Source: Neoarius graeffei (taxonomy: Eukaryota > Chordata > Actinopteri > Siluriformes > Ariidae). Taken from it: 64,000 bases of DNA. The notes beneath the pieces were generated by a model, which saw nothing but the letters and a program-made list of their open reading frames with translations, was not told where the DNA came from and searched no databases. This document shows, in pieces, positions 12,100-21,958 of the stretch. Each line of letters starts with the position of its first letter. Position 1 is the stretch's first letter. Where the stretch lies: contig NC_083587.1 of assembly GCF_027579695.1 (NCBI RefSeq), positions 8,664,501-8,728,500 of the forward strand, given 5' to 3'. The position numbers were made by a program, and so were the translations under genes.

Positions 12100-12660
12100 A
12101 TGGAGCACTTGCATGTGACGTCACAGCCAATCCAGATTGTGACTGACGCCATCTTGTCGGTCAAACGCCATATTCCGCCTTCTACTTCTGCTTCTGGTTC
12201 TACTTCTGCTTTTACTTCTACCTTTTCTTCTGGAAAACCCTACTATATACAATTCTACTACAACGGCTGCGGCTACAAGCTCTCCCTACCTGTGCACGTT
12301 TTTTATGTTTTTTGTATGTATTTTTGCGTGTTGTTCGTCTGTACCGGACTTCAATATCCACTACAAACGTATGGACTTACTGGGCATTGGTTTCCAGCAG
12401 AAAATGACGGTTTGTAGCGATTTCCATCGCATGCACAACATTCCGGATGAGATAGCGAGACCAGCGGGGTCTCCGTGGATTGTTATTGGAAGCAAAGCGA
12501 AGGAGGCGGCGTCGGGAGCGGAAGCAAAAGCGAGGCTGCAGGCAGAGCCGACCTGTTGACTAAGCTCAGAAAACAGCCACTCAAACCTCCACTGCTAAGC
12601 CCCTACCTCTCCAACACCAGATCCATGTAAACAAGACGGACGATTTGGAATCACAGCTGG
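12100..12660 (+). other. LINE 5'-end-like sequence, uncertain
   Basis: A TCT/ACT-rich stretch (TTCTACTTCTGCTTC type) is followed by reading-frame pieces such as LLTKLRKQPLKPPL and YLSNTRSM. These resemble the region upstream of the endonuclease in CR1/Rex1-like LINEs (compare the PLPTVILANIQSLRNK region of the LINE near 46,550). The match is short, and no endonuclease follows. It could be a captured fragment inside the element. Confidence 0.35.
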
Positions 12661-12980
12661 AATTACCTTATTCTATTCTATAATCGGCTGGTCAGTGCTA
12701 TACTCAATACTTAAGTGACTTACCCATCCAATGAGGATTCTTGTTTACAATATGCCACATCTGAGTCGCTGACAAATCCTGAATTTCTGTAAAGATAACT
12801 GTCCAGAGATTTATAGGCACGCAGTGCTTCACCACTGAACAGCAAGGGAAAGTTAATGAGGTAATTATACACGTCCGGGTATTCCGCTGGCAGTTCAAAA
12901 TCCGGTCGTGAAAACTCCGTCCGGTAAGCCATAAGGGTCACTAATCTGTAGATCATTTATTTTAGACATATATCTAGTTA

Positions 12981-14583
12981 CAGTGGTGCTTGAAAGTTTG
13001 TGAACCCTTTCGAATTTTCTATATTTCTGCATACATATGACCTAAAACATCATCAGATTTTCACACAAGTCCTAAAAGTAGATAAAGAGAACCCAGTTAA
13101 ACAAATGAGACAAAAATATTGTACTTGGTCATTTATTTATTGAGGAAAATGATCCAATATTACATATCTGTGAGTGGCAAAAGTATGTGACCCTTTGCTT
13201 TCAGTATCTGGTGTGACCCCCTTGTGCAGCAATAACTGCAACTAAACGTTTGCAGTAACTGTTGATCAGTCCTGCACACCGGCTTGGAGGAATTTTAGCC
13301 CATTCCTCCGTACAGAACAGCTTCAACTCTGGGATGTTGGTGGGTTTCCTCACATGAACTGCTCGCTTCAGGTCCTTCCACAACATTTCCATTGGATTAA
13401 GGTCAGGACTTTGACTTGGCCATTCCAAAACATTAACTTTATTCTTCTTTAACCATTCTTTGGTAGAACGACTTGTGTGCTTAGGGTCGTTGTCTTGCTT
13501 CATGACCCACCTTCTCTTGAGATTCAGTTCATGGACAGATGTCCTGACATTTTCCTTTAGAATTCGCTGGTATAATTCAGAATTCATTGTTCCATCAATG
13601 ATGGCAAGCCGTCCTGGCCCAGATGCAGCAAAACAGGCCCAAACCATGATACTACCACCACCATGTTTCACAGATGGGAGAAGGTTCTTCTGCTGGAATG
13701 CAGTGTTTTCCTTTCTCCAAACATAACACTTCTCATTTAAACCAAAAAGTTCTATTTTGGTTTCATCCGCCCACAAAACATTTTTCCAATAGCCTTCTGG
13801 CTTGTCCACGTGATCTTTAGCAAACTGCAGACGAGCAGCAATGTTGTTTTTGGACAGCAGTGGCTTTCTCCTTGCAACCCTGCCATGCACACCATTATTG
13901 TTCAGTGTTCTCCTGATGGTGGACTCATGAACATTAAGATTAGCCAATGTGAGAGAGGCCTTCAGTCGCTTAGAAGTTACCCTGGGGTCCTTTGTGACCT
14001 CGCCAACTATTACATGCCTTGCTCTTGGAGTGATCTTTGTTGGTCGACCACTCCTGGGGAGGGTAACAATGGTCTTGAATTTCCTCCATTTGTACACAAT
14101 CTGTCTGACTGTGGATTGGTGGAGTCCAAATTCTTTAGAGATGGTTTTGTAACCTTTTCCAGCCTGATGAGCATCAACAACGCTTTTTCTGAGGTCCTCA
14201 GAAATCTCCTTTGTTCGTGCCATGATACACTTCCACAAACATGTGTTGTGAAGATCAGACTTTGATAGATCCCTGTTCTTTAAATAAAACAGGGTGCCCA
14301 CTCACACCTGATTGTCATCCCATTGATTGAAAACACCTGACTCTAATTTCACCTTCAAATTAACTGCTAATCCTAGAGGTTCATATACTTTTGCCACTCA
14401 CAGATATGTAATATTGGATCATTTTCCTCAATAAATAAATGACCAAGTGTAATATTTTTGTCTCATTTGTTTAACTGGGTTCTCTTTATCTACTTTTAGG
14501 ACTTGTGTGAAAATCTGATGTTTTAGATCATATGCAGAAATGTAGAAAATTCTAAAGGGTTCACAAACTTTCAAGCACCACTG
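12981..14583 (-). mobile_element. Tc1 element A, apparently complete
   Basis: A 1,603-bp element starting CAGTGGTGCTTGAAAG and ending with the complement. TA duplications lie at 12,979-12,980 and 14,584-14,585. The inverted repeats are long, about 205-210 bp each, and differ at only a few sites. A 340-codon transposase lies between them. A degraded relative is at 29,302-31,595. Confidence 0.95.
13201..14223 (-). CDS. Tc1 transposase, uninterrupted (DD34E)
   Basis: An open frame of 340 codons starting MARTKEISEDLRK, the usual start and length of a Tc1 transposase. An upstream in-frame ATG-like codon would add 26 residues outside the family. The N-terminal half has two helix-turn-helix regions with the GRPTK hook between them. 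The catalytic triad is visible: D in [12 protein letters not shown] in QDNDPKHTS, and E in LNPMEMLW, with 34 residues between the second and third. The GGGSIMVW block is intact. The enzyme cuts the element at its inverted repeats and inserts it at TA. With matching TIRs the copy may be active or was recently so. No promoter could be identified. Confidence 0.9.
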   Translation of the reverse strand: MARTKEISEDLRKSVVDAHQAGKGYKTISKEFGLHQSTVRQIVYKWRKFKTIVTLPRSGRPTKITPRARHVIVGEVTKDPRVTSKRLKASLTLANLNVHESTIRRTLNNNGVHGRVARRKPLLSKNNIAARLQFAKDHVDKPEGYWKNVLWADETKIELFGLNEKCYVWRKENTAFQQKNLLPSVKHGGGSIMVWACFAASGPGRLAIIDGTMNSELYQRILKENVRTSVHELNLKRRWVMKQDNDPKHTSRSTKEWLKKNKVNVLEWPSQSPDLNPMEMLWKDLKRAVHVRKPTNIPELKLFCTEEWAKIPPSRCAGLINSYCKRLVAVIAAQGGHTRY

Positions 14584-14733
14584 TATCTGTTCATTAGAAA
14601 AATGAGCCGTGTAGTCCGTCGGTTGAAATTGATCCATTCTGTACACGAGTGCAGCAGTATTCAGCGGTGTTTTTGACCGACAAGATGGCGGTTGTGTACT
14701 TTCTGGTCACGTGACTGCAAGATCTCTATACAC

Positions 14734-16177
14734 CCTGGGTGCCCACTACGTCGATCGCGATCGACCGGTCGATCTCGAAGGCAGGGATGGTAGATCTCAT
14801 GATTGATATGTAAATATTAATATATTTGTTATGAAATTAAAAAAAAAAAAAAAACATTGTGGTCATTTTTACATGTAAACAAATTCGCTTTTTCCCTGAA
14901 GCGAAATGTCAGAGCGCTGCGTCAAAAAAATTGTTACATTAGGTTACCATGACAACCAGCAAAATGAAACTGCTGGTTTCAAAGATGCAGCGCCGTGATT
15001 TAGGAAACTTCTGAAACCTCGCCTCGGAGCTGGAGATGCAAGGGAGGGCGTTTGCGCAACTTAACAGTGCACGCTACACTGAGCAGATTGAAATTCTCCA
15101 GTCAGAGTTTGAGAAGCGATTTCAAGACTTTGCTTTGCTCAAGCCACTAGCTACATTCATGTGCCACCCATTCGGGGAAGATACTGAGGTGGATTCCCTC
15201 GCCTCAAAAGTTGCGGCACTGTTTCAGCTGAACACGTCTGCCGTGGAAGACGAGATGCTGATGCTGCAGTCTGACATCGAGTTGAAGTCCAGGGCGCATG
15301 GGCCGTTTTGGAATTTACTCACGGAGGCGAAGTACCCGAACATGCGGCAATGTGCCACCTCCTTAACCGCATTGTTCGGCTCCACTTATTTCGCATATGA
15401 AGATCATTAAGTCCAAATACCGCTCCAGTATGTCCAACGATCATCTCGAGGCCTGCTTGAGGCTCGCTACCAGCAGCTACTGTCCGGACTATGCAGCCCT
15501 CTCTGACTCCCTCCAGTGCCGATCATCATCGGATTAAGATCTGATTTAGGGCCTACATCAGTATGCTATGTATTAAAGTTGTGCTGTTGCTAAGTTCCAC
15601 GGTTAAAAAAAAAAGAAAAGAAAGAAGGAAAAAAATATAAAAGAAGGAAAAATGTTTTTATATAAAATTGTTGTAAATGTCAAATCTCTGTCTAGCAGGC
15701 TATACAAAAGTCAATTGATGTGAACAAAAATGTTTTGGGGTTTACAATGCCTGTCTGGATGCATTTAACTTTTTTTTCTAAACATAGCCCATTTTTTTTT
15801 TTACAGTGGGCTTGTTCCATGTTTACATATTAGTAGTTTGCGGTTTATAAAAGTTAACAGTGATTTGAACAAAAATACGTTTAGGAGTACAAAGCTTATG
15901 CATTTAACATAATTTGAATGTAGATTTCAGTCACCTTTTTGTATGCATGTTTGCATATTATTAAACAAATTGCATGTGAATGTTTATAAATCAAAACAAG
16001 TGTCATTATTGTTATTATTATTATTATTATTATTAGTAGTAGTAGTAGTAGTCCTAGTAGTAGTAGTACTAGTAGTCATAGTAGGCCTAGTAGTGGTAAC
16101 AACCTAGTCCGAGTAGATCATATTAACATGGTCATTTTAAAAGTAGCTCGCGAATCAAAATATTGTGGGCACCCCTG
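14734..16177 (+). mobile_element. hAT element with 8-bp target duplication
   Basis: CTATACAC occurs exactly at 14,726-14,733 and 16,178-16,185. The element between starts CCTGGGTGCCCAC and ends GTGGGCACCCCTG, so the ends are inverted. An 8-bp duplication is diagnostic for hAT. It holds a transposase remnant and later (TTA)n/(GTA)n runs at about 16,012-16,100. It landed at the right border of the element at 12,095-14,733. Confidence 0.9.
15036..15540 (+). pseudogene. hAT transposase C-terminal remnant
   Basis: The reading frame gives LLKPLATFMCHPFGED, KYPNMRQCATSLTALFGSTY, then after a stop DHLEACLRLATSSYCPDY in another frame. This is the hAT dimerisation region: the ALFGSTY block, then the HLEACLRLA helix. 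It resembles the hAT-derived transposases behind vertebrate ZBED and GTF2IRD2-type proteins. The catalytic N-terminal part is absent and there is at least one stop and a frame change. Confidence 0.65.
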
Positions 16178-16185
16178 CTATACAC

Positions 16186-17745
16186 CATGAGAGAGAGAGA
16201 GAGAGAGAGCAGCCCCTCCCCTCTCTGCTCCCTGAGTGGAGCTCGTCGCCTTGGTAACGGTGCAGGGAAAAGACACAATATAACAAGCAAAGAGCGCTTT
16301 TTCTCAGAGTTCCCTCTCCTCGAACAACGCTGATTTACACGGAAACGAAAGGAGCTATTCACAAAATTCTTTCACACTGAGTGCTACAAGGCTCCCATGA
16401 ACACACGTATTTATTTTTTTTTGTCCCTAGTGTAAAAAATGTGGACACTAGAGCGAGTTAAAAACAAGTGACTTTTCTGATTTTGCAGTAAAAGCGCTGC
16501 CACGTTTATAATGTGAGTCTATGGGAGAGCGCGGCTGTCCTCTCCTTACTTTCAGGCTTCTCATTCAAAAACTGTAAATCCTATCGCTCAGGGAGACACT
16601 TGTCTTGATTCACACAATGTGTGACTACAACTTTTGAGAAAGTTGTGTGTGTAGAGTGAAAATTGTGGCTGAGAAAACAGTTTAAATGAGAAAGTCAGAG
16701 CTTTTTTTTTCAAGCTGCCTACACTCTAAACTCCTGAGCTCCACTGGTGTGTAACGCCATAGACACCCATTATAAAGCCGGAATTTCTCCAGGTGTGATC
16801 ATGGTGCTTGATCTGTGACTGATCAAAAAGTATAGAGCCTAGCAAAAAGTTGAATGCCAGATCCACAGAGGAAAAGTTTCTCTACGTTTTAAAGTTTGAA
16901 TCATGTCTCTAGGTGAAAGCATGCCAGAGCAGCGGATGTTTGAAAATGTGTGTAGTTTTTCAAATAATTCCATAGAAATGAATGGGAAATTTATCTAGGT
17001 CAAAGAAAATGAAATTAAGCACTGTAAATAATGTAAATGATTTATATGACTAAAGGTTACAATAAAAAAAAACTTGGATTACATTGCTTTGTTTGCACTT
17101 ATATGATATGACACTTTTATCCAAAGTGACTTTACGGTTTTTTACAGTGTTACAGTCCCTGTAGCAATGTTGGGGTAGGTGCCTTGCTCAAGGGCATTTC
17201 ATCTATTGATGGTATGGCTGATGGCTTTCAAAACATCTCTGAATGGGGCAACAGGTATATTACATAAAAATGGATAACGGTAATGGTGAAAATGATAAGT
17301 TGGCCTTATATATGCCAACAGATATTCAAGGTATAAGTAGATGAAATGAACATAAAAGGGGTCTTATTTTCAACTAAAGTGTACTGCAGATGTAGTGAGT
17401 TGAAACATTTTCTGAATGAGCTAGTTGGCCCCTTTAAATAAACGGGTATCTATTCATACAGTGAGATCACCAAAGTTTAATAAACTAAAATGCAATAACT
17501 AATTTTGAAGTAGATGATGTATAGGACATGTGTCACTTGTGTTTTGTGACTTATTGTAAAAATGATATAAAAGGTTCAAAATCGCATAGTTACAAATATA
17601 ATAGTAACTTCATATGATAATATTAACCACTGGTTATTTCAGAGAGGAAAAAAATGGGGACACTATTGCTTCCATTCGGGACAATACAACACAGAATTCG
17701 GGACCACTGGGGGACACAAAGAAAAAAAGTTAATTTTGAGCCCTG
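16186..17745. other. No gene seen; repeat-like DNA
   Basis: It starts with a short (GA)n run at about 16,189-16,209. The rest has no convincing ORF. Parts read like a dispersed fish repeat, but I cannot name it. Poly-T and poly-A tracts are frequent. Confidence 0.4.
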
Positions 17746-17824
17746 ATCACCTGGCTTCATTTTACAAACTTACTACAGAAAATAAACAGACAAAGACAAA
17801 TTCGCCACACGCCACTACCGAGGG

Positions 17825-18327
17825 TCAGCACATACGGATGCGCCCCTCTAGCACGTTGCACATTGTTGAGTGCAAATAGCTCTGTAACTTGATGTCCTTG
17901 AGGTTGTTGAGACATGGCGGGCCGGGAATACCATCTAGCCCACAGTTCAAGTAGTAGTCCTTTGAGAGTAAATGCTCAGGCTTTTGCAGCATTCTGTTCC
18001 CTAAAGCTGATGTCGGTAAAAATTCTTTACACAAAGGTTTTCTTGTTTATATAGTAGGGTGTGCAGTTTTTTGTTTTTTTTTTTGAACTGTTCTTCCATG
18101 TCCGGATTCTTCCGGAAAAGGAAAGTACATTCCAACATGTAGCCAACACTAGGCCACAAATCTGCACCGTCACTCCATTGGTTTTGAGGAATTTTGTACA
18201 GATCATAGCCACTAATAAACTCTAATTTCCATGTATCCTTCACTTCTTTAAGATTATCCAAGTAATCCGTTAGTAGAGCTTTTTTAGCTGTCTGAAGAAA
18301 ACTACAACAGCAACGGACGTCTGACAT
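17825..18327 (-). pseudogene. SWIM/YqaJ-type element protein, N-terminal exon
   Basis: On the minus strand, about 100 bases inside the right end of the composite element, the frame starts MSDVRCCCSFLQTAKKALL and continues with EFISGYDLYKIP and GADLWPSV, then LFRKNPDMEE. The GYDLYKIP plus WPSV pattern matches the family start I infer at 12,720-14,646. A second frame reads LNCGLDGIPGPP. No SWIM finger is seen. Its position at one end, convergent with a THAP gene at the other, suggests a two-gene element. Confidence 0.4.
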
Positions 18328-18424
18328 CTTTGCTTGGCTTCAGTATGTAAACAAAGTTTGCTTGTCCTACAGGTATAGGGTAGGGTAGTAACCATTGCTA
18401 ACGTAAATGTGATGTCAGTGTAAG

Positions 18425-18500
18425 GGGTCTATAGACCGAAAAAGAGCTTCTACCCAAGAGCCATAACTGCACTAAACAGTGCTTGTTTTAAAGGGACCGT
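18425..18500 (+). pseudogene. CR1/Rex1-like LINE fragment, right part
   Basis: The frame reads KKSFYPRAITALNS, the conserved end of the RT ORF of this LINE group. It continues the LINE broken at about 8,727 (WTNR). This fixes the outer borders of the composite insertion between them. Confidence 0.75.
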
Positions 18501-18606
18501 GCAATTTAAAAACAAAAAACAGCAGTGTGAATGTTTTGTGCGTGTATGTCTTTTTAGAGTTTTTGAGTTGTTAATATATATTATATGGACATATTTCTTT
18601 ATTTTT

Positions 18607-18754
18607 AATAAGCAGATGTTGCACTGGTAGGATGGCATCCAATTTCGTTGTACGATATGCAGTGACACGTTTTTATATTCAAAAGTGGAGCTCTCCGTCT
18701 CATGATTTCTCCTTCCACACACACTTGCCACATTAGTTCGCTACCTGTCAAGTT
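18607..18754. repeat. 148-bp direct repeat, left copy
   Basis: This block starts AATAAGCAGATGTTGCACT and recurs at 19,667-19,814 in the same orientation with roughly eight differences. The two copies flank a LINE tail (18,755-19,666). They may be an unusually long target-site duplication. Confidence 0.85.
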
Positions 18755-19666
18755 AAACGTGTAAAAACAAAAATGTCCAAGTCTATTGCAATACTTCATA
18801 AAACTAAACACATTCCAAGCCAAAAATCATTGCACGCACTTTATAATTCTCTGCTTGTTCCATACATAACTTATTGTGTGGAGGTCTGGGGAAATGCAAT
18901 CACAAACCCGATCTTCATATTGCAGAAAAGAGCTATTGGGATCATACACAACGTATGTTATAGTGAACCAACCAATCAGTTTATAAACTTGAATGGCCTT
19001 AAATTTCGTGATTTTGTGGATTACAAAATTGCTCAATTTATGTTTAAAATCAAAAACAAAACTATCCCTGACTGTATTCAGAGTTTTTTTCAAATCAGAG
19101 AGAATCATTATGAATTGAAAGGAACTCATATGTTTGTTAAAACAAAGTTCAGAACAAATGTGAAATAGAGGTGTATATCTATAACAGGAGTTAATTTATG
19201 GATTGGTCTTGAAAATGAAATTAAACTGTGTAAAGGCCTTAAAGCATACAAACATAAGATTATCAGTAAGTACAAAACTGAGATATGAAATATGTTTGGA
19301 AAAAAATGGTTTGATTTAAATTTGATCCAGCTACTTGATATGTAACGCTACAGAATACGAACACGGCAAAATCCAATATGTATGTTTTGGTGTTCATTTG
19401 AAATTAAAAGCTGTAAAATTGTATTGAACAAAATGTAACAGATACTATTGTTACTATTATAATTTTAGGGTTTTTTTTCCTTTTTATTTCTTTCCTTAAT
19501 TCCTTTGGCATAAAAAAAAAGATTTATTAATTTATGAAATGTGATGAGGGTAGACGCATTAAGCTTTTGCTTCAGTCTAATCCTTTTTGGTCTTTCTTGC
19601 TGATATGTATGTAACCAGTGTGTGTTATTGAAAGTTGAAATGACCGAAATAAATAATTAAATCTAA
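18755..19666 (+). mobile_element. Non-LTR retrotransposon 3' fragment
   Basis: The reading frame from 18,773 gives LHALYNSLLVPYITYCVEVW, LQKRAIGIIHN, DFVDYKIAQFMFK and, after a stop, GVNLWIGLENEIK. This is the region after the catalytic core in a fish non-LTR RT, different from the L2-like and CR1/Rex1-like families in this window. The copy is strongly 5'-truncated and has one early stop. Confidence 0.65.
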
Positions 19667-19814
19667 AATAAGCAGATGTTGCACTGGTAGGATGGCGTCC
19701 AATTTCGTTGTACGATATGCAATGACACACTTTTATATTCAAAAGCGGAGCTCTCCGTCTCATGATTTCTCCTTCCACATACACTTGCCACATTAGTTCA
19801 CTACCCGTCAAGTT
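19667..19814. repeat. 148-bp direct repeat, right copy
   Basis: Second copy of the block at 18,607-18,754. It lies exactly at the 3' end of the LINE fragment. Confidence 0.85.
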
Positions 19815-21958
19815 TATTTTTGAACATCAACATGCTTCAGGATATGTTGCATAATCACGATCACCTACTTCTATGTTTGAGTTGAGAGAGATTTCTTTCA
19901 CAGCTACCCTAACTTGCAAAAGAACAGGTAGCTTTTCCACTGGCAGTAGTTATTTAAAAAAAAACAGACAGAATAATAGTGTTTCCCTCAGGATTTTGTG
20001 AAACTAGGGTCAGTGGCCCTCGCTCTGGGGGCATGCTCCCCTGTGAGATAATTTTGTTTATTTTAAAGTTAAATGTATCAAACTGGTGCACTTTGAGAGC
20101 AAAATTAAGAGTTTTAGATCTATGAAGAACTTGTACAAAACAATTTTGTGCTTTAGTAATTTAAGCATAAACACACTGATTGTATCGATATGAATGGTGA
20201 TGCCACAGCAAAAAGGCCAAACCCGCAAAGCATGGTTAAGGAGTTTCACAGTTCATAAACAGTTAAAAAAATGACTAGAGCATACACTTCAGCCCTCAAA
20301 GAAATGAAGCAGAAGTGGTTACCTGTGTTCAACCGGTTTATTTATTTTTTTAGAAAATTTAAAATATTGAATAGAGAACATGCAGAATAATTTCATTTTA
20401 GCCAAAAATAAACCTATTTTGAACTCTGGTTAGAGCATGCACTTGTGTTTTGAATGACGAATACATGCTACCGGATGTGTTGGCAGCTTTTCTGACTCAA
20501 ATAAGCTAAAACTCTACAAATTTAACCGTGCACTGTTTTCAAGCGAGGAGATGAGATTCGGACATGCTGATGTTAACGTTCTCTAAGCTCAAGTTTGATG
20601 AATGCTAATTATCAATGCTAACTTCTCCATTGATGTTATCTGTTTGCTGTTTTAAATTGATAACCATTGTATTGTGTTTGGACTAGTGGATGACTGGAGT
20701 GGACACTTCATGTTATCAGTCTCAAATCAAATGGTGTTTGTGTTCTGAAAATGCTTCCGTCACTACAGTCTAGGTAACTCATGGAAAACACTGTAATGAG
20801 CGTTGCCTCACGTTTTTAATAAATGATACAATTGCCTGTCTGATTTACCTATCTGTTTTAATAATTATTTGACAATCTGCTGTCATGCAATCTGGGTCAA
20901 ATTTTGCAAATGACCTTCTAGCCCATCATAATGTGTGTGACATTCTTCATAATCGATAGCCAACTTTTAATTTGGTGTGCCTTGACATTCTGATTTGACC
21001 TTTAATGTGCTTCAGCCCCAACAAGCTTGGAAATCTCTGGTACATATGATAATCAGTTATGGTTGGGCAAGTTACAGCAGTTTTAAGTGAACATGCAGCC
21101 TAGCCCATCTGTAAAGTCCTTCCCGCTCCATGCAGTCAGGCACATTGGGCGGCGCTGACCTTCGTTTCCATAGCCCTCGGCCTCTCACCTATACAGCTAG
21201 GGTTACAGGGGGGCTAGTCCTCTGGTAACCGCGAGAGGCAACAGCCTAGTCTATAGCTATGTTTTAATGTCCATTTTAAGCTCTTCATTCTGGTCCTTGA
21301 AAATGGCATTGCAGGCCAATTCAGGGTGCTGATGCCCAAACAGTTTGTAGATTTATTTATTTTTTTAAACATTTGGAAGCCTATGCCTCTAATGCCTGGT
21401 TTGTTTGTTTTTTTAGCTCCTCCTTAAATTTTTGACCTTTCCATGGCTTTTGTTTCACTGCTGCACACTGCTTTTGCATTAGTGTAGAATGTTAATGTGC
21501 ATTAGCTAACTTGGTTGTGATTGACCGGTGAGAACACGTATGCTGTCATGTGAACCTGAAATGACAGGCCCACAGAGAGGGCCGGTAAAAGCATGGCAAA
21601 ACAAAATCTCTGTTCATTATGCCCTGACGAATAAATGTGACCCAAGATAGCTGGTTCTGTTAACACAGTCATCCTAGCTTACTTCTCAAGGGAATTTTTA
21701 CAGCTAGGGGAAATATCCTGAGCAAAATCCATTCCAGTATGTTGCCTTCCCTCTTTTTCACATTCCTGACCGTAGTTGGGAAGCGGGAGTGAATCCGGTT
21801 TGCTAGACTCGCTCACTTCCCTGCTCGTATGGCTTTCATAATGCTCCTGGATTCTAACGGGTATATGAGTCAGGACACACACACGACATTGGTCTGAACA
21901 AACATCTTCATATGAAAATAGGGCTCATCACCATTACAGTCATGGCTAACTCCACATA
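19815..21958. other. No gene seen; AT-rich DNA
   Basis: No ORF here is convincing on either strand. A GC-richer stretch at about 21,120-21,250 has no recognisable motif. I looked for early PRDM9 SET-domain motifs on the plus strand and found none. Confidence 0.45.

Larger units (their letters stand above)
12720..14646 (-). pseudogene. SWIM/YqaJ-type element protein, N-terminal part, split by Tc1
   Basis: Reading from the right end, the minus strand gives MDQFQPTDYTAHFSNEQI. The Tc1 at 12,981-14,583 interrupts it, and the frame resumes with RYMSKINDLQISDPYGLPD. After a frame change it reads FELPAEYPDVYNYLINFP and ALRAYKSLDSY. The AYKSLDAY block followed by a putative SWIM zinc finger is what I remember from a large uncharacterised fish protein family that also has a YqaJ-like nuclease domain. 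Neither the SWIM nor the nuclease part is present here. The assignment rests on memory of that family. Confidence 0.45.
12095..14733. mobile_element. SWIM/YqaJ-family element with nested Tc1
   Basis: The left boundary carries CACTTGCATGTGACGTCAC. The right boundary, read from the other strand, carries ATCTTGCAGTCACGTGACC. Both share TTGCA followed by a CACGTGAC/GACGTCAC core, as in the elements at 8,728, 56,254 and 60,000. Each end also has a copy of GCCATCTTGTCGGTCAAA just inside. The minus strand near the right end encodes the start of a protein that resumes beyond the Tc1 insertion. Exact edges are approximate because the right flank was reused as a hAT target. Confidence 0.55.
8728..18424. 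mobile_element. Composite THAP + SWIM/YqaJ-type transposable element
   Basis: The flanking LINE reading frame is continuous across this stretch, so it entered as one unit. Its ends resemble each other in inverted orientation: CCCCTTGCACATGACGTTACG at the left, and CCCCTTACACTGACATCAC at the right when read from the other strand. A direct ATAGACC occurs on both sides. The left end carries a THAP gene (+). The right end carries a convergent gene (-) that I relate to fish SWIM/YqaJ-domain proteins. Inside are a LINE, a related smaller element with its own Tc1, and a hAT. P-like affinity is an inference from THAP plus the 7-8-bp duplication. Confidence 0.6.

Noticed and set aside
13460..14265. 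Plus-strand ORFs across Tc1 element A
   Set aside because: They are the antisense of the intact transposase.
21679..21882. 67-codon minus ORF (MCVLTHIPVRIQEHYES...)
   Set aside because: Tested as a possible PRDM9 or zinc-finger exon. It is on the wrong strand and shows no motif.
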